Positions 45,880 to 55,510 of a stretch of 64,000 nt of DNA are shown here, piece by piece (position 1 is the first letter of the stretch; each line of letters begins with the position of its first letter). This DNA is from Paenibacillus guangzhouensis. Lineage in GTDB: Bacteria; Bacillota; Bacilli; Paenibacillales; Paenibacillaceae. The position numbers were made by a program, and so were the translations under genes. The stretch lies in contig NZ_CP045293.1 in assembly GCF_009363075.1 (NCBI RefSeq), positions 6,111,501 to 6,175,500 on the forward strand, given 5' to 3'. The notes under the pieces were generated by a model, which worked only from the letters and a program-made list of their open reading frames with translations, was not told the origin of the DNA and did no database searches.

Positions 45880-46755
45880 ATGTATGCTTCAAAACTGTAT
45901 TCGTGGAAATTTATATTACCTGCATTTTTATTGTTCTTTGGATTGTTTCTAGTCCCTAACCTCATGGGATTCTATTATTCGCTTACGAATTGGAATGCGA
46001 TGAGCGATCAGGTGAAATTTATTGGTCTCGACAATTTCCGAGAAGTGTTCACGGATCCATCCAACTTCCGGTTCATCTATAATACGTTGATGTTCGCTCT
46101 GGTGACGTCACTGTTCAAAGCGGTGATTGGACTCGCGCTGGCGCTGATGCTGAATGAAGGCATGAAGTCCAAAAACGTGCTAAGAACGATCTTCTTCATG
46201 CCGGTCGTCATTTCGAATTTAATCGTCGGGCTTATTTTCCAACAAATTTATAACCCGGATACCGGGATCTTGAATGAATTCCTGCATGCGATTGGTCTTG
46301 GCGCCCTCAGTCAGTCGTGGATCGGCGATCCGAAGCTTGCGATCTGGTCCAGTATGGGGGTTGAGATATGGAAAGCAGCGGGCTTTAATATGGTCATCTT
46401 CCTGGCAGGATTACAGATGGTCCCCAAAGAGATGTATGAGGCAGCAGACATCGACGGGGCTAACTATTGGAACAAATTGATGAAGGTTACGATTCCTTTT
46501 TTGATCCCTTCGATTACGATCAATATGATGCTGAATGTAATTTCAGGGCTGAAAGTGTTCGATGTGATTTTTGCTTTAACCAATGGTGGGCCGGGTAGAG
46601 CTTCTGAGGTGATCAATTTAACGATATTTAATCAATTTGGGCTTGGTACGTACGGCTATGGCACGGCGCTGGGTGTCTTGTTATTTGTGTTCCTCGCGGT
46701 GATATCGGTTGGCTTGGTTAAGATATTCACACGATCTGAGGTGAACGCAGGATGA
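45880..46755 (+). CDS. Sugar ABC importer permease 1 (MalF-like)
   Basis: This 291-residue permease has six membrane helices and the ATPase-coupling EAA loop EMYEAADIDGANYWNKLMKVTIP. It belongs to the carbohydrate uptake CUT1 family. It overlaps the next permease by four bases (ATGA) and follows the binding protein gene. Confidence 0.9.
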   Translation: MYASKLYSWKFILPAFLLFFGLFLVPNLMGFYYSLTNWNAMSDQVKFIGLDNFREVFTDPSNFRFIYNTLMFALVTSLFKAVIGLALALMLNEGMKSKNVLRTIFFMPVVISNLIVGLIFQQIYNPDTGILNEFLHAIGLGALSQSWIGDPKLAIWSSMGVEIWKAAGFNMVIFLAGLQMVPKEMYEAADIDGANYWNKLMKVTIPFLIPSITINMMLNVISGLKVFDVIFALTNGGPGRASEVINLTIFNQFGLGTYGYGTALGVLLFVFLAVISVGLVKIFTRSEVNAG

Positions 46756-47576
46756 GCAGAAGATTTAATATGATCAATGGAATCAAAGAGGCCCTTATGT
46801 GGGTGCTTAGTCTCATCATTCTTGTCCCTGTCGCTATGCTGATTCTAAACTCGGTGAAGAATGTAACCGAATCGGCTGTGATGAGTTTAAAGCTGCCTAC
46901 GGAATTTCATTTGGAGAACTTCATGACTGTATTCAAGGATGGGAACATCATTCGTTCGTTCGGCAATAGCTTGCTCATTTCTTCATTTACATCGGTTATT
47001 ACGATTATGACTTCTTCGATGGCCGCTTTCGTCATGACCCGGAATCGAACAAGGTTGAATCGCTATGTATATATTCTTTTTCTCGTAGGCTTAATTGTCC
47101 CGATGAACTATATTACAACAATGAAGGTGCTGCAGATGCTGCATCTGATCAATACGTTTACAGGCATCGTCTTGCTCTATTCGGCCGTGTTCATTCCATT
47201 TACGGTATTCCTGTTCTACGGCTTTGTCAGCGGTATTCCGAAAGAGCTCGATGAATCGGCGGTGATTGACGGCTGCGGGGGGACCAGCTTGTTCTTTCGA
47301 ATTATCTTCCCGCTGATGAAGCCGGTATCGGTGACAGCGCTCATCATTAACTTTTTAAATTGCTGGAATGATTTCGTGCTTCCTCTGTACTTTTTGAATT
47401 CGTCGAGCAAATGGGGCATGATCATGACGATGTATAACTACTTCAGTCAGTATATTAGCTCATGGAACTTGGTGTCCGCAGCGATGTTGATTAATTTGGT
47501 TCCGATTCTATTCGTATATGTGCTAGGTCAGAAGTATATTATTTCAGGGATGACAGCAGGAGCCGTAAAAGGCTGA
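46752..47576 (+). CDS. Sugar ABC importer permease 2 (MalG-like)
   Basis: This 274-residue permease has six membrane helices and the EAA loop ELDESAVIDGCGGTSLFFRIIFP, typical of the second CUT1 subunit. It is translationally coupled to permease 1 and lies 24 bases before the GH36 gene, so sugar import and hydrolysis are co-expressed. Confidence 0.9.
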   Translation: MSRRFNMINGIKEALMWVLSLIILVPVAMLILNSVKNVTESAVMSLKLPTEFHLENFMTVFKDGNIIRSFGNSLLISSFTSVITIMTSSMAAFVMTRNRTRLNRYVYILFLVGLIVPMNYITTMKVLQMLHLINTFTGIVLLYSAVFIPFTVFLFYGFVSGIPKELDESAVIDGCGGTSLFFRIIFPLMKPVSVTALIINFLNCWNDFVLPLYFLNSSSKWGMIMTMYNYFSQYISSWNLVSAAMLINLVPILFVYVLGQKYIISGMTAGAVKG

Positions 47577-47600
47577 TGTATGGAAAAGGGGGATTGGACA

Positions 47601-49724
47601 ATGGCAATATTCAGCCTACCTGAGCGCAAGGCATGGGTCTTACGAACACAGCATGCTGATTACGTAATCGGCGTCGACGCAAGCGGGGCGCTTCAGCATC
47701 TGTATTGGGGCGAGCCGCTATCTATATCGGATGATATCCCGAGCACAGCTGGTCAGCATGCTTGGATCTGGGAGCCGGAAGAGGGCAACAGTAGGGAAGA
47801 ATGTATGCCGTGGGGCAGACGCAACTTTGCCGAACCTGGCTTAAAGGTGGACTTCGCGGATCAGACGCGCGATGTTGTTCTCACATTTGACGAGGCCGAT
47901 ATTGAAGGAAATACACTTCGTATCGTCTTGAAGGATGTATTGAAGTCCCTGCAAGTGACGGTCTGTTATCGTGTCATTGATATATTTGATGTGATTGAGC
48001 GATCGGTGGACGTGAAGAACACAGGCATGGGGCCGGTGAACATTGAGCAGGTAATGAGTGCGATCTGGCATCTTCCCGTCTATCCGTCTTATCGGCTCAC
48101 GTATCTGACCGGCCATTGGGGGGCAGAGACGCAGCTTCGTCGGGAACTGCTTCATGAGGGGAAGAAAGTGATCGAAGCCCGCAGAGGCATTACAGGGCAT
48201 AACAACAATCCGTTCTTCGCCGTTGATTTCGGAGAAGCAACGGAAGAAACCGGCCTTGTCTACTTCGGCGGACTTGCCTTTAGCGGCCACTGGAAGATTG
48301 TTGCGGAGCGTACGCCGTATCAGACGCTGCAGATCGCGGCGGGCATCCATGATTTTGATTTTCGCTGGCGGCTGGAAGCGGGGGAGTCCTTCGTCTCCCC
48401 GGTATGCGTCGGCGGGTTTACGAATCAAGGATTCGGCGATGCGAGCCGTAAGCTGCACGGGTATCAACAGCAGCATGTGCTGCGGGGCAGCGGGCAGCTT
48501 CGCCCCATCTTGTATAATTCATGGGAAGCGACTTCTTTTGACGTGAACGAGACGAATCAGAAGGAACTCGCAGCAAAGGCGGCGCGGCTTGGCGTGGAGC
48601 GCTTCGTCGTGGATGACGGCTGGTTCGGTCAGCGTGATCACGATAAGGCGGGTTTAGGTGATTGGGTTGTGAACAAGATTAAGTTCCCGCAGGGGCTAGG
48701 GCCGCTTATCGATGAGGTGACGTCACTGGGCATGGATTTCGGCATCTGGGTTGAGCCGGAAATGGTGAATCCCGACAGCGACTTATATCGGCAGCATCCG
48801 GATTGGGTCTACCACTTCCCGGATCGCCCGCGCACAGAGGGCAGAAATCAGCTCGTGCTCAACTTAGCCCGCGAGGACGTTCAAGCATTTGTCTATAACG
48901 CCGTCGATGAATTGCTGTCTACCTATGCGATTTCGTTCATCAAATGGGACATGAATCGTTACTTCAGCGAGCCGGGGTGGCCGGGAGCGCCGGTGGGCCG
49001 CGATCGCGAAATCTGGGTTCGGCATGTGAACGCCCTCTACGACATTTGGCGGCGGCTGCAGGAGAAGCATCCGCATGTGCAGTTCGAGTCATGCGCTGGC
49101 GGTGGCGGACGTGTGGATATGGGGATCATGCGGTACGCTGATCAATTCTGGACGAGCGACAATACCGATGCGCTGGACCGACTGCGCATTCAATGGGGTT
49201 ATTCGCACGCGTATACAGCGAAATCGATGGTATGCTGGGTGACGGAGACGGTCAACTACATGAACGGCCGGCAAATTCCGCTCAAGTTCCGGTTCCATAG
49301 CGCTATGATGGGAACACTCGGTATCGGCATGAACTTGAACCATCTGACCGAAGCGGAGATGGAGGAGGCGGCAGGGTACATCGCGCAGTATAAAACCATT
49401 CGTCCGATCGTTCAGGAAGGGCTCTGCTACCGGCTTTCTCCGCCTGAGCAATCGGATCTGACATCGGTGCAATATGTGGCGAAGGATGGACAGGAGGCGG
49501 TCGTGTTCGTGTTCCGGCACGCACAGCATTTCGGACATCCTGCGCTCCCCGTGAGACCGCGTGGGCTCGCACCATCCGCACGGTATCGCAATGTTGCAAC
49601 TGGCGAAGTCCGCAGCGGGCAAGGTTGGATGTCGCGAGGCATCCTGCTGAGGCTGACAGGGGATTATGACAGTGCTATGATCAGATTGGTTCAGGATGAG
49701 AGTAATACGTACGAGTCGAAATAA
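47601..49724 (+). CDS. Alpha-galactosidase, glycoside hydrolase family 36
   Basis: This 707-residue cytoplasmic enzyme splits alpha-galactose from raffinose, melibiose and similar sugars. It has the GH36 beta-sandwich N-terminal domain, then a TIM barrel with nucleophile Asp450 in FIKWDMNR and acid/base Asp520 in WTSDNTDALDR; ESCAGGGGRVDMG is also diagnostic. ATG 47601 follows AAAGGGGGA and gives MAIFSLPERKAW; an in-frame ATG at 47580 is less likely. No signal peptide is present, in agreement with its place after an importer. It could be called aga/rafA/melA, but I leave the symbol open. Confidence 0.93.
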   Translation: MAIFSLPERKAWVLRTQHADYVIGVDASGALQHLYWGEPLSISDDIPSTAGQHAWIWEPEEGNSREECMPWGRRNFAEPGLKVDFADQTRDVVLTFDEADIEGNTLRIVLKDVLKSLQVTVCYRVIDIFDVIERSVDVKNTGMGPVNIEQVMSAIWHLPVYPSYRLTYLTGHWGAETQLRRELLHEGKKVIEARRGITGHNNNPFFAVDFGEATEETGLVYFGGLAFSGHWKIVAERTPYQTLQIAAGIHDFDFRWRLEAGESFVSPVCVGGFTNQGFGDASRKLHGYQQQHVLRGSGQLRPILYNSWEATSFDVNETNQKELAAKAARLGVERFVVDDGWFGQRDHDKAGLGDWVVNKIKFPQGLGPLIDEVTSLGMDFGIWVEPEMVNPDSDLYRQHPDWVYHFPDRPRTEGRNQLVLNLAREDVQAFVYNAVDELLSTYAISFIKWDMNRYFSEPGWPGAPVGRDREIWVRHVNALYDIWRRLQEKHPHVQFESCAGGGGRVDMGIMRYADQFWTSDNTDALDRLRIQWGYSHAYTAKSMVCWVTETVNYMNGRQIPLKFRFHSAMMGTLGIGMNLNHLTEAEMEEAAGYIAQYKTIRPIVQEGLCYRLSPPEQSDLTSVQYVAKDGQEAVVFVFRHAQHFGHPALPVRPRGLAPSARYRNVATGEVRSGQGWMSRGILLRLTGDYDSAMIRLVQDESNTYESK
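49705..49723 (+). repeat. 19-bp sequence shared with the end of the Gfo/Idh/MocA gene (copy 2)
   Basis: Second copy of ATACGTACGAGTCGAAATA, again as the last codons (TYESK) of a gene. Confidence 0.8.
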
Positions 49725-49740
49725 ATAGCTATATGTGGAA

Positions 49741-49777
49741 GCCGATAAGAATGATGATCGAGATCTTATCGGCTTTT
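49741..49777 (+). terminator. Terminator after the GH36 gene
   Basis: GCCGATAAGA (49741-49750) and TCTTATCGGC (49764-49773) form a 10-bp stem followed by TTTT. It closes the alpha-galactoside operon. Confidence 0.88.
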
Positions 49778-49902
49778 CATAATTACAGTCATAGTTCCAA
49801 TAAAAAATGATTGAGCATTCCTGTTTTTTTATGCTAATCTAATCCGAAGTGGTGCTGCACGATCTGTTCGGTGAGGAGAATTCGATTATTAGGAGGGATA
49901 CC

Positions 49903-51198
49903 GTGTCCAACTTCAATGAGCAAATGACGCAGCTGCTGCAGCAAGAGTTAGTGATCGCGCTTGGGTGTACCGAACCTGTAGCCATTGCATGGGCCGCATC
50001 CGTCGCGAGAAGTCATGTCAAAGGCGATATGACACAGCTGGATGTGACGATCAGCGCGAATGTCATGAAGAACGCGATGGCCGTCGGCATCCCGGGAATG
50101 AAGCAGACGGGAATTGACTTCGTAGCCGCCTTGGGAGCGATCGCTGGGGATCCGAATAGCAAGCTGGAGGTGCTGAAGAGTGTTCCTGCAGAGGCAGAGC
50201 AGGAGGCAGCAGCTTTTATCGCAGCCGATCATGTGAAGATTAAATTATCCGATTCACCTAAAAAATTGTATATCGAGTTAATCGTGTACAGCGCGAGCGA
50301 ACAAGCCAAAGTTATCATTGAAGATTTGCATACGAATATTACGCGTATTGAAGTCGGTGATGATTTGCTATTCGCCAAAGAATGCGATTACTTTCACGAA
50401 CAAAATGATCAAGAAGATGATGTATATAGCCAATTGAGCCTCGAGCGTATTTATCAATACATTCAAGAGGTAGCGCTCGTTGATCTGGACTTGGTGAAGG
50501 AGAGCATTACGCTCAACCGAGCGATTTGTATCGAAGGATTAAAAGCAAGCTACGGTCTCCAAGTAGGTAAGATCCTGAAGGAGAACGTGTCTAAAGGACT
50601 GCTCTCGGATGATGTCATTACCCACGCAATGGCGCTTACCTCGGCTGGCTCCGATGCACGGATGGCGGGCGTGATGATGCCGGTGATGTCGAACTCGGGA
50701 AGCGGTAATCAAGGGATTGCCGTGACGATGCCTGTCGTCGCCGTCGCGGAGAAGATCAATGCTGATGAAGAGAAGATGATTCGCGCCGTGGCCTTCAGTC
50801 ACTTGATCGCGATCTGGATCAAGTCGAAGTTCGGCCGTCTATCGGCGCTATGCGGCGTCACGGTCGCTGGGGCTAGTGCGGCGGCAGCCATTACGTACCT
50901 GCTCGGCGGGGACGTAAACCAGATGTCGTTCGCGATGCAGAATGCGATTGGCAACGTGACTGGTATGTTATGTGATGGCGCCAAGGCGGGATGCGCGATG
51001 AAGGTGTCGACGTGTACTGGCGCAGCGGTACAATCCGCATTGCTCGCGACATCAGGGATGAGAGTCCCTGGCACCAATGGGATTATCGGACAGGGGTTGG
51101 ATGAGAGTATCGATAATTTCTGTCGACTTGGCAATGAAGGGTCCTTGAAGATGGATGAACTCATACTCGACATGATGCTGAATAAACGCAAAGAATAG
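49903..51198 (+). CDS. UPF0597/L-cysteine desulfidase family protein (CyuA/YhaM-like)
   Basis: This 431-residue protein matches UPF0597, whose studied members are iron-sulfur L-cysteine desulfidases that release sulfide and pyruvate. Conserved Cys in ALGCTEP, LCGVTVAG, MLCDGAKAGCAM and STCTG could hold the cluster. The start is GTG 49903 after AGGAGGGA. It stands alone between terminators. Some relatives are serine dehydratase-like, so the amino acid substrate should be taken as probable, not proven. Confidence 0.82.
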   Translation: MSNFNEQMTQLLQQELVIALGCTEPVAIAWAASVARSHVKGDMTQLDVTISANVMKNAMAVGIPGMKQTGIDFVAALGAIAGDPNSKLEVLKSVPAEAEQEAAAFIAADHVKIKLSDSPKKLYIELIVYSASEQAKVIIEDLHTNITRIEVGDDLLFAKECDYFHEQNDQEDDVYSQLSLERIYQYIQEVALVDLDLVKESITLNRAICIEGLKASYGLQVGKILKENVSKGLLSDDVITHAMALTSAGSDARMAGVMMPVMSNSGSGNQGIAVTMPVVAVAEKINADEEKMIRAVAFSHLIAIWIKSKFGRLSALCGVTVAGASAAAAITYLLGGDVNQMSFAMQNAIGNVTGMLCDGAKAGCAMKVSTCTGAAVQSALLATSGMRVPGTNGIIGQGLDESIDNFCRLGNEGSLKMDELILDMMLNKRKE

Positions 51199-51314
51199 AA
51201 GATTTTCGTTCGTATTCTGTAATATAAGAGTTAATATCTGGAATCATAGCGCATACGGATCATCAATGTCCGCAAGCTTGCTCTAAATCCATAATCTGTT
51301 GAAGCTGGAATAGG

Positions 51315-51357
51315 AATCCTGGGGGGTCAACATCGTTGATCTGATCAGGATTTTTTT
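51315..51357 (+). terminator. Probable terminator after the UPF0597 gene
   Basis: AATCCTG pairs with CAGGATT, with an inner TCAAC-ATC-GTTGA hairpin, and seven T follow. The remaining part of the 282-base gap up to 51480 shows no riboswitch or other signal I can name. Confidence 0.7.
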
Positions 51358-51480
51358 GTATACGGAAAGTCCAAAAAATACGACAAAAAAAGGATTGGTT
51401 TGCCAGGGGAATTGTGGTAAAGTCATTGGGTTGATGTCGCTTTTTGACGAAATCATCAATCGTTCAATAGGGGAAATCTT

Positions 51481-54288
51481 ATGGAGAAATTAACGCAGAC
51501 ATATAGTGTGGCGCTTGTTATTGTATCTTACTTGATTGCGGTCATTGCATCCTACACGGCACTCGATTTAGGGCGGCATGTGAACGATTCGCGCGGGAAG
51601 AGCCGCTTGTTCTGGCTCATTGGCGGCGCATGCTCCATGGGGCTTGGCATCTGGGCGATGCACTTCATTGCCATGCTCGCCATGCATCTGCCCATCGAGG
51701 TTCATTATGACGTGCTCAAGGTCTTTATCTCCATTATTTACGCTATCGTAGCCTCTGGTATTGCGCTGTATGTGGTGACGGGGAAGACGCTGACGATCGG
51801 CCGTCTGTCCATCGGGTCCTTGTTCATGGGGGCGGGCATTGCCTCGATGCATTATACGGGAATGGCTGCGATGGACATGCCTGCCACCATTCAATATAAC
51901 ACGTTTTGGTTCATCGTCTCGATTCTGATGGCCGTCCTCGTATCGACGGTCGCGCTGCTCATCACGTTCAAGCTTCGCACCGCGCGCAGTAATCTGTTGG
52001 GCACGCTGATTAAGCTGCTAAGCGGGTGTGTCATGGGGGCAGCCGTTGCCGGGATGCACTATACGGGCATGTATGCGACGACATTCGTCTCGCACCATGC
52101 GCATATTGATCATTCCGCCATGTCGATGAATTTTACACTGATGGGTTACGTGATCGGCATCGTGACGATGATCATTCTGAGCGCCACGCTAGCGACAGCC
52201 TATCTCGACCAGGTATTAACGGCGAAGACAAGAAAAGTGATGGAGAGCGATGAACGCTATCGTTCTTTGTTTGAACATAATTTAGACGGCGTCTTGTCCT
52301 TTACGAAGGATGGCGGATTCGTGAATATGAATCCAAGAGCCAAAGTGATCACGGGTGAAGATCATATTACATTCGTTGGCTTCTTATCCATGTGTCGTCC
52401 GGGGGATATCGCCGGTCTAGAGCTTCAATACGAGAAGACCATGCAAGGCGAAGCGCACAAATGCGAAGCGGTGATGACGAATCGTCAGGGCCTTACGCTC
52501 GATCTGAGTATAACGCTGGTGCCGGTATTCCTCCATGAGGAGATTGCGGGCGTGTTCATGATCGTACGAGACATTACGCTGCGGAAGCAGACGGAACGAG
52601 AGCTGCAGGAATCGGAAGAGAAATTCCGCTCCGTCATTCAGTCGGCGACGGATGCGATTATTATATCGGATCATGCTTCGGTAATCATTTCATGGAATAA
52701 GGGCGCGGAGGACATGTTCGGCTATCAGGAGCATGAGGTGCTCGGGGAGCCGCTATCGAGAGTGATACCGGAACGATTCCATGATGCGCATCATCATGGT
52801 CTGGAGCGATTCGTTCGGACAGAGATTCCGAAGATGATCGGATCTACGGCTGAATTGGTGGGATTTCGGAAGGACGGATCGGAGTTCCCGCTCGAATTGT
52901 CCTTAGCTACGTGGAAGACAGGGGAGAAGATCTTCTTCACCGGCATTATTCGGGATATTACCGAACGGAAATTGGCGGAAGAGAAAATCAATCACATGGT
53001 CTTCCATGATTCGTTGACGGGGCTGCCGAACCGTCGATTCTTCGAGGAGAAGCTGCAGAAGGCGGTCGCTGCGGCCATGGAAGAGCAGCGGGAAGCTTAC
53101 GTGATGTTCCTCGACTTGGACGGATTCAAGTTGGTGAATGATTCGCTTGGACATGACTTCGGCGATCTGCTGCTGAAGGAAGTAGCGGGTCGAATTCTAA
53201 CATGCGTAGAAGGGCATGGGGTCGTGTCGAGATTAGGCGGCGACGAGTTCACCATTATTCTCGAAGAGATTTCCGAGCAGGAGGCGCTTCATATCGCGGA
53301 TCAGATCATTCATTCCATTGAAATGCCGATATTAATCGACGGGCATGAGCTCTATGTCACGACGAGTATGGGCATCTCGCGATATCCAGATGACGGGGCC
53401 GATTCACGCACGCTGATGAAGCGAGCGGACACGGCGATGTATACGGCGAAGGAACAAGGCAAGAACAATTATCGGATCTATGCGCCGACGATGCAGCTCG
53501 TGACCGATCAGAAAATATTTCTACAGAACGAATTGAATCAAGCACTGGAGAACAAAGAACTGATCCTCTATTATCAGCCGCAGATCAGCATGAAGGATGG
53601 GATGATTGCCGGCATGGAGGCGCTCATTCGATGGAATCATCCGACGAAAGGCATTATCCCGCCGGATCAATTCATTGCCCATGCCGAAGAGACCGGGTTA
53701 ATTGTGCCGATCGGGGAGTGGGTGCTGCGGACGGCTTGCAGACAGAACAAGGCTTGGCAGGACCAAGGGTTCCCGCCGATGCGTGTCGCTGTGAACCTCT
53801 CAGCGCGCCAGTTTTTGAAGAAGAACCTGGTGCAGTTCGTGAAGAATGTGCTGCAAGAGACCGGGCTTGCGCCAGAATATTTGGAGCTGGAGATCACCGA
53901 GGGAACGATGCTGGATGTGCAGCGTTCCGCCGATGCGCTGGAGAAGCTGAAGAGGCTTGGCGTTCACATCGCGATTGATGATTTCGGAACCGGGTACAGC
54001 TCCCTTTCGTACCTGACGAATTTTCCGCTCGACAAGCTGAAGATTGACCAGTCCTTTATCCGGGATACGCCGACCAACCAGAATAACAAAGCGATCGTCT
54101 CGACGATTATTTCGATGGCGCGCCACTTGAAGCTGCAGGTGATCGCCGAAGGGGTGGAGACGGAAGAACAATTGCATTTCTTGCGGGATGAAATCTGTGA
54201 TGAGGTGCAAGGATACCTATTCAGCAAGCCGCTGTCGGTCGAGGAGATGGAGCAATATTTTAACAAGAGCATGTCGGAGGTCAAATAG
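51481..54288 (+). CDS. MHYT-PAS-PAS-GGDEF-EAL c-di-GMP signalling protein
   Basis: This 935-residue membrane protein has an N-terminal MHYT sensor with seven helices (about 1-245; three MHYTGM-like motifs with possible copper or oxygen-binding residues), two PAS domains (about 255-370 and 375-500), GGDEF (residues 586-590, active-site sequence intact) and EAL (Glu713 in MEALIRW, with DDFGTGYSSL intact). It could both make and break cyclic di-GMP. A sensed gas or metal signal is inferred from the MHYT family. The gene stands alone. Confidence 0.9.
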   Translation: MEKLTQTYSVALVIVSYLIAVIASYTALDLGRHVNDSRGKSRLFWLIGGACSMGLGIWAMHFIAMLAMHLPIEVHYDVLKVFISIIYAIVASGIALYVVTGKTLTIGRLSIGSLFMGAGIASMHYTGMAAMDMPATIQYNTFWFIVSILMAVLVSTVALLITFKLRTARSNLLGTLIKLLSGCVMGAAVAGMHYTGMYATTFVSHHAHIDHSAMSMNFTLMGYVIGIVTMIILSATLATAYLDQVLTAKTRKVMESDERYRSLFEHNLDGVLSFTKDGGFVNMNPRAKVITGEDHITFVGFLSMCRPGDIAGLELQYEKTMQGEAHKCEAVMTNRQGLTLDLSITLVPVFLHEEIAGVFMIVRDITLRKQTERELQESEEKFRSVIQSATDAIIISDHASVIISWNKGAEDMFGYQEHEVLGEPLSRVIPERFHDAHHHGLERFVRTEIPKMIGSTAELVGFRKDGSEFPLELSLATWKTGEKIFFTGIIRDITERKLAEEKINHMVFHDSLTGLPNRRFFEEKLQKAVAAAMEEQREAYVMFLDLDGFKLVNDSLGHDFGDLLLKEVAGRILTCVEGHGVVSRLGGDEFTIILEEISEQEALHIADQIIHSIEMPILIDGHELYVTTSMGISRYPDDGADSRTLMKRADTAMYTAKEQGKNNYRIYAPTMQLVTDQKIFLQNELNQALENKELILYYQPQISMKDGMIAGMEALIRWNHPTKGIIPPDQFIAHAEETGLIVPIGEWVLRTACRQNKAWQDQGFPPMRVAVNLSARQFLKKNLVQFVKNVLQETGLAPEYLELEITEGTMLDVQRSADALEKLKRLGVHIAIDDFGTGYSSLSYLTNFPLDKLKIDQSFIRDTPTNQNNKAIVSTIISMARHLKLQVIAEGVETEEQLHFLRDEICDEVQGYLFSKPLSVEEMEQYFNKSMSEVK

Positions 54289-54302
54289 AGCCATATCTGC
54301 AA

Positions 54303-54342
54303 AAAAGGGAGATCGTGCCGAATACGGAGCGATCTCCCTTTT
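54303..54342. terminator. Bidirectional terminator between the c-di-GMP protein and P450 genes
   Basis: AAAAGGGAGATCG (54303-54315) and CGATCTCCCTTTT (54330-54342) form a perfect 13-bp stem for two converging genes. Confidence 0.9.
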
Positions 54343-54345
54343 GAT

Positions 54346-55476
54346 TTATGCGATGAAGAATGGCAGCGACTTCAGTCCGAAGATCATCGAGCTCTCGGCG
54401 CGTTCAAGCATATGGCTCTGATCCCGCCGGAAGTTCGCGAATCGTTCGAAGAGGATGCGCAGCGCAATGCGGGCCTCCAATCTTGCGAGCTGTGCGCCGA
54501 GGCAAAAGTGAATGCCGTGTCCGAAGGCGAGATGCGGATTCGGGCTGCGATGGATGTTGAAGGTGTTCGGCGATTCGAAGACGGCCGGATCATGGTTCGC
54601 CGATCCGATCCAGATGTCGACCTGCTGACCAGGCTCGAGCGATTGACCGCACAGCTCCGTTGCTTGCTTCACGCGGCGGCTCATCTTCTGTACTGGTGAG
54701 CAGTAACGGAGCACCTCTTCGATCGCTGTCGGGAAGAGAGAAGGATCGGCAGCCAGCTGTTCTCGGGCCGATGGCTCGCTGTCGAAGCAGAGCATCGCCG
54801 AGGAGATGAGATTCGTCGTCGTCTCGTTCCCGGCGACGAGCAGCAGCACGCAGAAGCCGATGATCTCGAGATCGGTCAGCTGCTCGCCGTCGACATGGGT
54901 ATGCACGAGGCTGCTGATGAGATCCTGCTGCGGCGCGGCGCGGCGTCCGTTCGCAATCGCCGTGAAGTATTCGCTCATCTCTTGCTGGCACTGGATGAAG
55001 GCATCATAGCTCGTTCCGACGAGCGCGTTCGACCATTCCCTGAACTGCAGCCGATCCGAAGCGGGAATGCCGAGCATTTCAGCGATGACGATCATTGGCA
55101 GCGGACTGGCAAAGTCATGGAGTACATCCATGCGGCCGCGCTGCTCGATTTGATCACATAGCTCATGGGAGATAGCGGTAATCTTCGGCGCTAGCCCTTC
55201 GATGACTTGCGGCGTGAAAGCGCGCGAGACAAGCATGCGCAGCTGACGGTGCTTCGGTGGATCCAAGAAGAGGATGCTGGCATCAATCGGCACTTCGGCC
55301 GTGTCATTTAATTGCGAGGAGAAATGTTCATGATTTGTGAAAATAGCTTTAATGTCCTCGTATCGAAATGCGTCCCAGCTATTGTGCTCTGCATCGTAAG
55401 ACAGGGGCGCTTGCTCGCGCATGTCCTTGAACCAGGATAACGGGATAAGTTCATTACCTTCCTTCAACCATTCCAT
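54346..55476 (-). CDS. Cytochrome P450
   Basis: This 376-residue monooxygenase has the I-helix oxygen-activation motif AGNETTT, the K-helix EEVLR and the heme loop FGHGIHFCLG with thiolate ligand Cys325. It lacks a membrane anchor, as usual for bacterial P450s. It is 34 bases downstream of a TetR regulator in the same operon. No ferredoxin or reductase partner is adjacent. Substrate is unknown; fatty-acid, terpene or xenobiotic oxidation are the family's usual roles. Confidence 0.93.
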   Translation of the reverse strand: MEWLKEGNELIPLSWFKDMREQAPLSYDAEHNSWDAFRYEDIKAIFTNHEHFSSQLNDTAEVPIDASILFLDPPKHRQLRMLVSRAFTPQVIEGLAPKITAISHELCDQIEQRGRMDVLHDFASPLPMIVIAEMLGIPASDRLQFREWSNALVGTSYDAFIQCQQEMSEYFTAIANGRRAAPQQDLISSLVHTHVDGEQLTDLEIIGFCVLLLVAGNETTTNLISSAMLCFDSEPSAREQLAADPSLFPTAIEEVLRYCSPVQKMSRRVKQATELCGQSLEPGQQVDIWIGSANHDPAVFESPNTFNIHRSPNPHLAFGHGIHFCLGAQLARLEARIALRILFERFANFRRDQSHMLERAESSMIFGLKSLPFFIA

Positions 55477-55510
55477 CGTAGATCACCTTTGCCTTCTCAT
55501 TTGATTAGGA

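Noticed and set aside
51199-51480. c-di-GMP riboswitch before the GGDEF-EAL gene
   Set aside because: No GEMM-like conserved core was found; the only structure is a terminator-like hairpin.
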